Below are positions 31,694-41,527 of a DNA stretch of 64,000 nucleotides, piece after piece. Source of the stretch: Basidiobolus meristosporus CBS 931.73. Lineage: Eukaryota; Basidiobolomycota; Basidiobolomycetes; Basidiobolales; Basidiobolaceae. The notes beneath the pieces were generated by a model. The model did not search any database and was not told where the DNA came from. It saw nothing but the letters and a program-made list of their open reading frames with translations. Both the position numbers and the translations under genes were made by a program. The stretch is from NCBI GenBank assembly GCA_002104905.1, contig MCFE01000101.1:62001-126000 (forward strand). The letters are read 5' to 3'. Positions within the stretch are counted from its first letter, which is position 1, and each line of letters opens with the position of its first letter.

Positions 31694-33086
31694 ATGGAAT
31701 CAATTGGAAACCAGAGATACATAAGATAGAGGGTATCTGCTGGAGCAAAAGCTTTCCACTGGGAGCAATGCATTTGCTTTTCAACAATATACCTATACTG
31801 ATGACCAAGTTGTACATGGGGCATTTCAAGCTAAATGTGCCCTTTGAGATATCAAAGAAATTTGAAAAAATTGGCAAGATATCATAGAGTATCCACTACC
31901 CTAAGTGCTTCTCACAGGCTCCAATTAATATTCATATGCATATGCAACAATACAAATGCAAAGACTGGATGAACTGGATATGTATTTATTCAAGTGGTGT
32001 TCTGAAGCCATTCCTACCAAGAGTACATAGGAAGCATTTGGAGTCATATGTGGACATTGCAGGAATATTTATCCAGAAGCAGATCACCAATGCCAACTTG
32101 ACGCATATACAGCTGTTGTGTGAGGAGTTTGTGACGGGATTTGAGCGGCTATACTACAAACATAAAGTTGAATGCATAGATCTCTGCCGCTACTGTATCC
32201 ATTCTCTACTCCATCTTGCATGGTGTGTGGAGAATATTGGGCCTTGCTTCACCTTTTGGGAGTTTCCTATGAAGCTGATGTGTGGGGAGATAGGAAGACA
32301 AGTCAAGTTGCAGGTACTACCATATCCCAATCTCATCAAGAATATTACCTTCAAGTCTGTAATGGATGTGATGAGTTGGCACATGGAGGACAGCCAGAAA
32401 GAGCTGGAAAATACTGAGGACAAATGTGCACATGGAGACACCTATGCCTATGGCATTAAGAAGCTAAGCAGCCCCAGTGCGTGGGTAATCAGTTAAGTAA
32501 TGCAAAGTTGGGTTGGGTGCAACAAGCAACTAATTTCTATCAGGAAAACTCCACCAAGATATGCCAGATTTCTCATGGTCACAAGCCAGCTTCTACACCA
32601 TTCAATATGGAATTCACAAAAACAAAAGCCAGAGCACACCTATGAGGGGGACTAGAATCCAGCAGGGAGAAGGAATATATTGGCTAAATACCAAGAAGTT
32701 CTTTGCCAATATTCAGGAGGTATTCATGGCTGAAGTGGCAACAACCAAGCATATGTTTGCAAGATGTATATGCTACCAGCAGTACAAGGTATATGGCAAC
32801 TTTGCAAGTATCACACTAAAAAGTCGTAAAGTTGAGGTGATAGAAGTATGTCTATTGCGGCAGGTGTATGCATTTGTAGAGGTTAGTAAGCAGGAGGCCA
32901 TAGTTTTTTTTTATATGAACTATATGTGAAATACCCAAGGTAGTAGTGGGTAAGCAAATAAAGAAAGGTGATTCTACAGTGGAATATTTAAATTGCACAA
33001 GGGGAGGTAGAAAAAGGAAATACCATTTGGTAAATTGGTACGGTAGCATTATACAGAACCAGCGGCAGGCTGTCATACTGCCATGA
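31694..33086 (+). pseudogene. Tnp2-type transposase, C-terminal half
   Basis: Starts right at the gypsy LTR end. 31,694-31,887 carries the Tnp2 block S-F-P-L-G-A-M-H-L-L-F-N-N-I-P, where relatives have a catalytic Asp before M-H-L; here it is A. 31,936-32,496 has F-V-T-G-F-E-R-L-Y-Y-K, C-I-H-S-L-L-H-L-A and G-P-C-F-T-F-W-E-F-P-M-K, the conserved Tnp2 C-terminal segment. 32,561-32,929 and, after a shift, 32,925-33,086 are the less conserved tail (F-F-A-N-I-Q-E-V; W-Y-G-S-I-I). The N-terminal half is at 20,996-22,080. Frameshifts separate the blocks. Confidence 0.78.
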
Positions 33087-33424
33087 AAAGCTATCAGAGT
33101 CTTGCTGTGAGGCCGTCAAAATACTGTCAAGTTTCTTACCATATAAGGCAATTGAAAGTCCTGGCCAACTGGATCCACTTAAAATAGTAGTAGAGTGCTG
33201 AAAGACTGCAACAATAGCATGCAAATATTGTCACAGCACCAATCAAAAATTGTCAAGTTTTACTCCTTTTTTTGGCTGTATAATTTGCAAAACACCGTCA
33301 TGATCTTGTTATAAGAACATCAGGAGGCTCACTAATTTCAAGCTGCTGTTATTATGACAGTCTCTAAACAGAATCTTCACAGATGATCTGGATTGGATCC
33401 ACCTGCGGGACCAAATTATTTTTC
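33087..33424. other. Unassigned sequence after Tnp2
   Basis: No gene, LTR or clear CACTA terminus seen; probably the non-coding end of the Tnp2 element. Confidence 0.35.
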
Positions 33425-33640
33425 ATAGGGGTTAAGGAAGGTCCTAAGAGTATGTGTGTAAAGTTTGGAGCTGTTTGGACAGCTTTGAGAATTTTCATGC
33501 TCTGGGCACCTGGTATTTTGGTGAAATATTCTGAGTGAATCCCAATAGGATTTTGGTCAGTATTCTCTAGGATTTGAAGGTAATGATCTAAGTGACTAAG
33601 TTAGGTGAATACTTAGGAGGAATTAAAAACTTTTACAACA
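33425..33640 (-). repeat. Copia-1 LTR, truncated
   Basis: Minus-strand copy of about 215 bp of the copia-1 LTR, ending ACTTTTACAACA at 33,640 next to pol. It is the 3' LTR of the copia-1 copy that follows and has lost its outer part. Confidence 0.8.
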
Positions 33641-33726
33641 CTCTCACTCAGCTAAATGCTCATACTGATTAGTCCTAATTTGGCCCATGATATTCAAACT
33701 TGTTTCTAGCTAGTGGTTTGGTAAAT

Positions 33727-33937
33727 AGACTTGTTCCATCACTCCAGCTGATCATAGTGCCCAATAGTGCCATAGCATGCCAGATGGTGCCTGACCATGC
33801 CACAGAGTGCCAGATGGTGCCATACAGTGCCAATTTGGGATCAAAACTGACATTCATATGACCCTAGAATATCAAATTAATAATAAAATATATAGCACTT
33901 TCTGGCACAATGGTCAATGTCATAATGGAACAAGTCT
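33727..33937. mobile_element. 211-bp MITE-like TIR element
   Basis: AGACTTGTTCC...GGAACAAGTCT, flanked by AAT at 33,724-33,726 and 33,938-33,940. Removing it with one AAT restores the copia-1 RNase H sequence. Same termini as the foldback element at 7,771, but little else in common. Inside are repeats of a 'atagtgcca/atggtgcc' unit. No coding capacity. Confidence 0.85.
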
Positions 33938-34952
33938 AATATGTCTGCAATTATTTCATCTGAAGGACAGTAAACTGAGCTGACTAAGTCTGTCTCTATA
34001 GCTTCATGTATGAAATGATGTCTAATAACTATGTGCTTAGCTCTAGCATGATAAGTTGTATTTTTTACCTAATTGTTTACATCCTTGATTATCTTGAAAT
34101 AAAGTAATAGGCATTTTTTGACATATGCCTAAATCTGTAAAAAGCTTTCTTATCCACATTGCTCCTTTTGTAGCTTCACAGGCTGTCATATACTCTACAT
34201 CTGTGGTAGAAAGCGCTATGGTTGGTTACTTTCTTGAGTTCCATGAAATTGCTCCTTTACAGTAAAGAAAAGTATAACCTGTGGTGGATCTCCTGTCTTC
34301 AAGGTTTTGTCCCCAATAAGCATCAGAGTTTCCCACAAGGTCCTGTTGTGAATCCTTATAAGTGTAACATAAGCAGATAGCAGCAGTTCCTTTTACATAT
34401 CTAAAAATCCACTAACTGCTGCAATACAATCAGATCAATAGTTCTGAATATGCTGGCTGACCACTCCCACTGAATATGGGATATCTGGACGTGCTCCAAG
34501 CATGATATTCATCAGACTGCCAGCCACAAATTGCTAAGGAAAGTCAGGGCTTTCAGATGGCACCAAGCTTGCTTGATTTGGTCAAGTTTTGATTAAGTAA
34601 AAGTTTGTCTCTGCTGGGGTAGCTGATGGATTACAGTCTTCTATTTGATACTTCTTTAGTATATATTGAATATACTTGGATTGGCTTAAGGTGATAGTCT
34701 TGGTACTTCTGTCTATGGAAAACTTAATCCCCAAGTAGTAACTGAGTTCTCCTAGATCAGACAACATGAACTCCTCAGATAGGCTGGATTTAGTCTCTTC
34801 CAATGTTGCCAGGTTAATGGTTGTAATAAGATCATCCACGTATAGAGCTAATAGAACTGGATTTGTTCTATCTGGCTTATAGTTTATACCATAGCCAGCA
34901 TTACTGATTTTAAAACTCAGAAGTTCTGACTAGGAATCTATTTTGCAATTCC

Positions 34953-35836
34953 ATAAATTTTTAGAGTGTAAGATAAGATTATAGAAACTATAAAAATGTC
35001 CAATATGGATTTAGATCCTCTGCATTTAATCATGATGCAATCTTTTACGTGTTGAATAATTCCTTAAATGTACTCCCTGCTTTTAACTGGATCCCACCAA
35101 CTGGACATAATCACAACAGGCACACCGCAAACATGCTGTAAAATATTATTGGTTTCTGGAATGGCAATACAAAGTCTTAATCTTGCATTGGTTAAAATAA
35201 TATCCATAAAAATATTTTTGTCCCAAGGTACGGAGAGTTTGAGACTGATAACAATGCTGATGGTTTTGACAGTTAATCTGGTTATGTCCATGCCCAAGAT
35301 GAGATTATTAATTTTGCTAATTTGCGATTGAATATTGGTGTTGATATCTTTATGGTCAACGTACACATTAAAGTCAAACCCTTCACCATTGGGCAAAATT
35401 ATAATACAATTGGACATGTAACCATACATAATCATGGTTTTGTATTTTTCTCCCTTCAGCACAATTGGGTTAGCACCTTTCCAAGCTTTTTGGACCATTG
35501 TGTGATCACCCTGGTTTAAAAATAGTACGGAATATATATGAGAGGAGTTTTTTTTGCCCAATTTTTAGGTATCAAACATATGTTCAAGAACATCTTTGTG
35601 CAAGTTAAAAGTTTTATCCAACTTGAGTTGCACATTACCTTCCAAAAAGATTTTCTTAATGTCTATATCAAGAATGTTGGATAGAAGATGATCTTTAAGA
35701 ATTATATCAAGCCTCATAAAATTGGCCATTTTCACTTTGTATTTTTTGTGTAAATTACCAATGTTAGATGTGATATTTTTACTTGGTTTGGGATGTATGA
35801 ACTTCAAACTGTCCATGTGTTCTAATATTACTACTT
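34953..35836 (-). pseudogene. Foreign 250-codon reading frame captured in copia-1
   Basis: Starts M-D-S-L-K-F-I-H-P at 35,816 and runs to a stop at 35,064. Only one TAA (35,565-35,567) interrupts it, and both parts (35,565-35,816 and 35,064-35,561) are in one frame. It is AT-rich and Lys/Asn/Ile-rich, far less decayed than the copia-1 sequence around it, and matches no copia domain. The second half alternates hydrophobic residues in a way that suggests beta strands (M-Y-G-Y-M-S-N-C-I-I-I-L-P; F-D-F-N-V-Y-V). No transmembrane segment, zinc motif or catalytic signature is evident. It replaces the copia linker and the first half of RT. I do not recognise it; a non-retroviral viral protein is one possibility, a host transcript another. 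Confidence 0.55.
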
Positions 35837-36369
35837 AAGCTTGTACTCTCATTGATATAGTATCTTAGGCTATTTCTTGTCTGATTGGATCTCTGAGTAT
35901 TTGATTCCATAATGATCACCTCTGGGATATTCTTGGGCACTGCTGCAGGCTGAACCATGGCTGTAGAGTTCTCTAGGGTGAAAAAATTCTCATTGTCTTG
36001 CTCTGGTTTAACTCTGACAATTGGTGTACTTGAGATCAGATTTTTGTCATCATCTGATGTCATTATTTGTGAAAATTCTCAATTTTCATCAAACAACACA
36101 CCCCTGGACTTGATTAGCTTCTTTGCTTTGGTATTGTACAGTCTGTATGCTTTACTCTTGTTGCAATAGCCCAAAAATATGCATTTTACACTTTTTTGCA
36201 CAAATTTTAGCTGATTTTTGGGCAGTTTCTTAGCATATGCTGTACACACAAGTATTCTTAAATATTCTGCACTTGGGCTGTATTCATACTATGCTTCAAA
36301 TGGTGTAGAAGCACAAGGTACTCTGCTATAACTCTTATTTTTAAGGTATACAGCTGTGGCAATTGATTC

Positions 36370-37071
36370 TGTCTTTTATATCCAAGAGAATAGTGTAATA
36401 AAACTCTTGAATGAGTTAACTGAACCTAAGTGATAACCAAGTGCAGAATCTTAGAATTGTCAAGGGCAACAGAAATATTAGCAGAGAAGTTCTCATCTAA
36501 TATTGGTTTTGTATATAGTTGAGTTGGGCTATAAAGGCAACAGAATTGGTTTGCTATACAGGCTAGGCTTGGTGTTCTTGGGAATGCTGGATATGCTAGG
36601 CTTGGGTGGAAACTAGAACAAAATTGTTGAGTTCTTAATTTTGCTGAGGCACAATCTTAGTTTTGTTGAGACACACACTAAACCAAAAGGTTCAGTAATC
36701 TTTATTTATATTTTTCTGATCAACTTGAATAAGTAAGCACCAAGAGACTGGACTAATTGAAATATGTTGGGGTGTTGATAGGGCCATAAAATAAATGAAA
36801 AATTGCATCATTAATCAGCTGATGTCTTGGCAACTACTAAGTGATTGGATAGATCTCAGATGACTAATCCTTTGCAAGGCTTAGCAGATTAGTTGAGGGC
36901 ATAATGACCACCTGAAAATTGATCAGGTGTGACAGCTAAAAATATATTCTGAGAAGTGATAAAATACACCATAACAGGGATTAGTTATGTTTGGGTTAGG
37001 GAAAATCAGTTACAGTACTAGATTCTCTAACACAGTGAAATTGGCTAAGTTTTAAATGTTGATGCACAACA
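36370..37071 (-). repeat. LTR-like insertion of an unknown family, about 702 bp
   Basis: Interrupts the copia-1 integrase; on the minus strand it begins TGTTGTGCATC and ends AAAAGACA, giving TG...CA ends. No coding sequence. No clear target duplication beyond 2-3 diverged bases. No second copy in the window. Confidence 0.5.
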
Positions 37072-38611
37072 CCACCCAAAAATCATAGGATAATTTTTGA
37101 TCATGGATCATAGATCTTGCCATATGAATTATTGATCTGTTTGCCATTCTGCTACTCCATTTTGCTGGTGGAAATATGGTACAGTAGTCTCTTGCTTTAT
37201 CCCATGAATTTTGCAGAAGTGGATGAAGAGTTTTGAGGTATATTCTTCACCACTTTCAGAGCATATTTTCTTGATTTTTTCACCAGTTTCTCTCTCCACC
37301 ATGGCTTTAAACTTGTTGAACCTAGAGAGAAAGTCTTCCTTCCTCTCCATCAGGTAGCCCCATGTGTATCAAGTATAATGATCAGTAAAAATGATTAATT
37401 ACTTTGTCCCATCAAATGATAAATTTGCATAGATCAACACAGACCGGATTGAATTAGATCTAATTTTTTCTTAGTTTTGAATAGCCCAGAGCTCTTGAAC
37501 AGTTGTCTGGCTTGTTTCCCATATGTTCATGCTTCAAAGTGCTCCAAATTTGCTGGGGGAACAATTTTTACTCTGGATATTAGCTGATCTTTGATCATTT
37601 TACCCAAATAATGAAAATTGATGTGCTCAAAGCTTCTGTGCCAAAGCATTGGTGTTACTTCATTCAAGTTACTTATTTTAGCGTCCATATATGATGGAAT
37701 ATAAGTCAGCTTGGATAGATTCTGATCTCTGGTACCCAAAGCAATATGGGCATCATTTTGATTAGTGATCTTGCATCCAGAATTGTCAAAGCTGAAGCTG
37801 AGTCCTTCTGCAGTGGCCTTGTTTACAGATAGTAGGTTTTTGGTGATTTTTGGTACATAGAGTACTTCTTTAAAAGTCAGCGTATGGCTTCCTTTGCTGC
37901 TTCAAAGGTTTACTTGCATAGTTCCTTCTCCTGTGGCATCAACTTTTCTATTGTCACCCATGAAAACCTTCTCAATTGAAATTTCTTGATATTGGGTAAA
38001 AAGCTCTTTTTGGTGTGTAAAGTATTGAGATGCTCCCAAGTCAATGTGCTACATCTGAGAATCCTTGTTTGTGGTCATATTTAGTGCAGCTATGAATAGT
38101 CTATTTTAGTTGCTGCAGTATTTCTATATCCAGGCTTCTTTGCTGATTATCTCTTTTTTTGTGACACCAGTCTGATGTGTGTCCTTTCCTTTTGCAATAG
38201 TTACAAGACAGGTTGTTATTGCCTTTGTAAGGTCTTGGGTACCTCCTTTGTTGGTTATCATTGCTTATTGAATCATTTACTTTTCCTTCTTATTGGCACT
38301 TAGTTGGTACGCCACAGATTCTATCTCATGTACCAGCCAGGTAATTCTGTTGATTAGCTTTTTCATTTCTTCTGCTGGCTGCATCTTTGTGGTAAAGAAC
38401 TTTTGTCTCAGATACATTCTCTTAGCAGCTGAACATGACTGGTAGGCATCGTCAAATGCCTTCCAGGCATTCTTTGCCATTTTTGCTTTTGAGCATTGAA
38501 TTAGCAATTTGTCTTTAACATTAAGGCAAATGCAGTTAAAGGCACTTTGTTCTTTCTTCTGGTACTTTAAAGCTTCCTCTCCCACGTTTTTAGGAGGGCA
38601 TTCTTCAATTT

Positions 38612-39173
38612 ATATTTTGACTGGCTTAGGGTATTAGTCTGGATACATCTGTCTATGGAGAGCTTAATCCCTATGTAGTAACTGAGTTCTCCTAGATTGG
38701 ATATCTTGAACTCCTTAGATAGGCTGGATTTAGTCTGTTTTGAAACTCAGAGATTCCAAATAAGAAGCTATCTTGCAATTCCAGGCTCTTGTTGATTGTT
38801 TGAGACCATATAGAGACTTTTTAAGCTTGCAGACCAAATAGGGGTTATCTTGATCAACAAACCCATCAGGCTGGTCCATATACATGTTGTCATCAAGTTC
38901 TCCATTCAAAAATGCAGCTTTTACAACCATTTGATGAATAAAAAACTTATATTTGTCTGCATTAGCAAATATTAATTTGATGGAATTAAACTTGGCCACC
39001 GGTGCAAAGGTCTTGGAATAATGAAGTCATTTTGTCTGAGAGTATCCTTTGGCCACAAATCTTGCTTTGTATCTTTCAATTGAAACGTCAGCCTTGTATT
39101 TTGTCTTGAAGACCCACCTGCATCCAATTGATTTTTGGTTGATTGGTAATATGACTAAGTTCCAAGTTTGTTC
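38612..39173 (-). pseudogene. Copia-1 RT segment, inverted
   Basis: Minus-strand RT running from the P-I-N-Q-K-S-I-G-C-R-W-V-F-K-T block (about 39,150) through V-K-A-A-F-L-N-G-E-L and Y-G-L-K-Q-S to L-G-E-L-S-Y (about 38,690), with a short deletion that removes the Y-V-D-D box. It is head-to-head with the plus-strand piece at 39,174. Confidence 0.75.
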
Positions 39174-39684
39174 AAAACTCAATCATATCAAGCAAACTTA
39201 ATGCCATCTGAAAGCCCTGACTTCCTTATCAATTTATGGTTGGCAGTCTGATGTATATCATGTTTGGAACATGTCCAGATATCTCATATTGAGTGGGTGT
39301 TGGCAGCCAGCATAATCAGAACTATGGATCTGATCATATTGCAGCAGTTAAGCAGATTTTGAGATACCTAAAAGGAACTGCTGATATCTGCTTAAGATAC
39401 ACTTATAAGGATTCAGAACAGGATTTTGTGGGAAACTCTGATGCCATTTGGGGACAAAATTTGGAAGATAGAAGATCCACACCAGGATACACATTTCATT
39501 ACTGTAAAGGAGCAATTCATGGAATTCACGGAAGCAACCAACTGTAGCACTTACTACCACAGAGGCAGAGTATGTGGCAGCCTGTGAAGCTACAAAAGAG
39601 GCAATGTGGTTAAGGAAGCTTTTTGAAGATTAAGGCTTATGTCAAAAAACACCTATTACATTATTTCAAGATAATCAAGGATGT
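39174..39684 (+). pseudogene. Copia-1 RT end-RNase H segment
   Basis: Plus-strand continuation of pol: S-E-S-P-D, then 39,293-39,547 open (N-Y-G-S-D-H-I-A-A-V-K-Q-I-L-R-Y-L-K-G, R-R-S-T-P-G-Y-T-F), up to F-Q-D-N-Q-G-C at 39,684, where Tnp2 sequence begins. Together with the inverted neighbour it accounts for most of one RT/RNase H. Confidence 0.75.
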
Positions 39685-39870
39685 GTCCCTATGAGAAATT
39701 ATTATGATGATCCTGTCAAATGTCCGCCACAGATTCTAAGTCCTGTGACTAAGAGGTATTGATATCATCAGGACACCATGCAAAGACTGTCAAAAAACAA
39801 TTGCACACCAGATATCATAAAAAACTTGGTCAAAATTTTTCATTCACAACAATACAAAAGTGGCTTTTGA
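39685..39870 (+). pseudogene. Tnp2 transposase fragment
   Basis: Same segment as about 21,870-22,060: V-P-M-R-N-Y-Y-D-D-P, S-P-V-T-K-R-Y, K-N-N-C-T-P-D. As in the other copy, it stops where the 3' flank of a minus-strand family A gene begins. Confidence 0.6.
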
Positions 39871-40018
39871 TTGGTTCTCTGCCAATTTTCTCACTTTCTG
39901 ATCCCAGACACTCTATCACTTCCTATGTTTGTGAGCATTAATTGGTTATTGCCTCTTTTTCACACTCCTTACTATCTGACTCAACTGTTTCACTTATTTT
40001 TCATGCATACAAATTGAT

Positions 40019-41196
40019 TTATTTCCATTGAAACTTCAGTTGTACCTCAATTGCCAATTGTATTAACCTATACAAGTCCCTATACCCTACACTATCATTA
40101 AGCACAACCCCACCCTTAGCAAGTAACTCCATCAAAATCCACCACTCAATAAGTATTTCTGCTGTCACACTCTGCTTCCACAACTTTGGCAGAAACCCTA
40201 TGGCTTTATGCCAATGTTCATTCACTGGTTCCCATATGTCCTTGTCTTTGGCTGGCACTGCATGGTCTAGCACCTCATGTGCCAGTCTTTGCAATAAGTC
40301 CTTTCAGAATTCAAGTGCATTTTTCTGAGCACTGCTCTTGAAGAAGTGCTGCAACCTCTTAGTGTGCCACTTAATGTTCCAAAATTCCACCAAAGGCATT
40401 GTGATAACCTTTTGAGCTCTTGACTTTGATACTTTGTCTGTCAGTGGGGTTGACCTTTTTCTTTATCACTGCCAAGTCTTTCACTGCTACTTTGTGTGAG
40501 AGCTTCTTGTATTGAACTATGTTTTCCCCTTGATAAATACTGTGCTGACACATCTGTTTTGGCCTGCTTGTCCCTTGCTGGCACTCTGCAGACAACCTGA
40601 CACTTCTTTCCTGCTTGTTTTAAGCTCTCAGCCCATGCCATAATGCTCCTCAGGTAGCTGCTTGTTTCTATCACTGCCAGGTCCTTCACTGCTACTTTGA
40701 CTGAGTGCTTCTTGAGCAGAGGTATGCCTTTTCCCTGGTAAATGTTGTGCTGGTGCATCTGTGTCTGTCTGCTTTTCCCTTATTGGCACTCTTCCAGCTA
40801 CCTGATGCCACTTTGATGCTTGTCTGGAGCTTTTGGTCCTGCTAACAGGCTCTTGAGGAAGCCACTAGTATTGAGCCATTGTACCCTTGTTCTTCTGCCT
40901 TTGATAGTCTCTGCTATTCTTAAGAAACTCTCTTTGCACACCAATGCTGCTCCAAAAAACATTTGCTTCTTTGAATCCAGGCTAATGCTCATGGAGCAAG
41001 TCAAGCATATTTTGCTAGGCTTTGAGTTCCTGATGGCCCCATGGTATGCCAGCCTTGATGTGTTGCCATGCAAGACTTCTAACAGCCTCTTGAATATTAG
41101 CCCACTCTTCATCATTTCACTCAATGGCTTCATGGATCTTCAATGTCTTTTGATTTTTAGACTTTGGTATAAGCACTACATTTTCTCCCTCCCATG
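40019..41196 (-). pseudogene. Family A protein, copy D
   Basis: Most continuous copy of the unrecognised family. Read on the minus strand from 41,196: the E-E-W-A-N-I-Q-E-A-V-R-S-L block, the basic K-N-x-R-A-M segment, and two copies of the roughly 70-residue module (about 40,441-40,758, each with K-V-A-V-K-D-L-A-V-I). Then F-G-G-I-L-E-H and N-I-K-W-H-T-K-R-L-Q-H, followed by V-L-D-H-A-V-P-A-K-D and T-A-E-I-L-I-E-W-W-I-L-M-E-L-L, ending V-Q-L-K-F-Q-W-K and a stop at 40,019. Several frameshifts. The N-terminus is cut by a copia-1 LTR. No cysteine cluster, nucleotide-binding loop or membrane segment seen. Confidence 0.6.
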
Positions 41197-41527
41197 TGTT
41201 GTAAAAATTTGTATTTCCACCTAAATATTCACCTAACTTAGTCACTTGGATCATTACCCTCAAATCCTAGAGTATACTGACCAAATTCCTTGTTGGGATT
41301 TACTTAGAATATTTACCCAGAACATGAAAATTCTCAAAGTTGTCCAAACAGCCCAAAACTTTGCACACATGTTCTTGGGACCTTCCTTACCTATTCTATA
41401 TGTTTTTTATGCCAAGACCAGGTAAAAGTATAAATACTACTTTTACATTCAATAAATCATTAAGTGAAAACCACATAATCTACTTGTCCTCCCAATCACT
41501 TCCAATATCTCCAAGACTCTTACAACA
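41197..41527 (+). repeat. Copia-1 LTR with a short internal deletion
   Basis: 331 bp, TGTTGTAA...TTACAACA. Lacks about 18 bp around 'caccaaaataccaggt' relative to 1004-1352. No matching flanks; family A sequence ends at its left edge and unrelated sequence starts at its right, so a rearrangement probably happened here. Confidence 0.85.

Larger units (their letters stand above)
33641..38611 (-). pseudogene. Copia-1 Gag-Pol, decayed, with three insertions
   Basis: On the minus strand, from right to left. Gag runs from 38,611 (K-Y-Q-K-K-E-Q-S-A-F-N-C-I-C, 38,277-38,585), then the zinc knuckle (about 38,165-38,210) and protease (about 38,030-38,060; D-L-G-A in place of D-S-G-A). Pre-integrase (37,527-37,739) and integrase (37,080-37,450, S-E-S-G-E-E-Y in place of S-D-N-G-G-E-Y) follow. 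More integrase is at 36,060-36,369, RT at 34,582-34,952 (Y-V-D-D-L-I) and RNase H to 33,641. Insertions: 36,370-37,071, 34,953-35,836 (which also replaces about 500 bp of the linker and RT) and 33,727-33,937. Gag is cut at 38,611. Confidence 0.85.
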
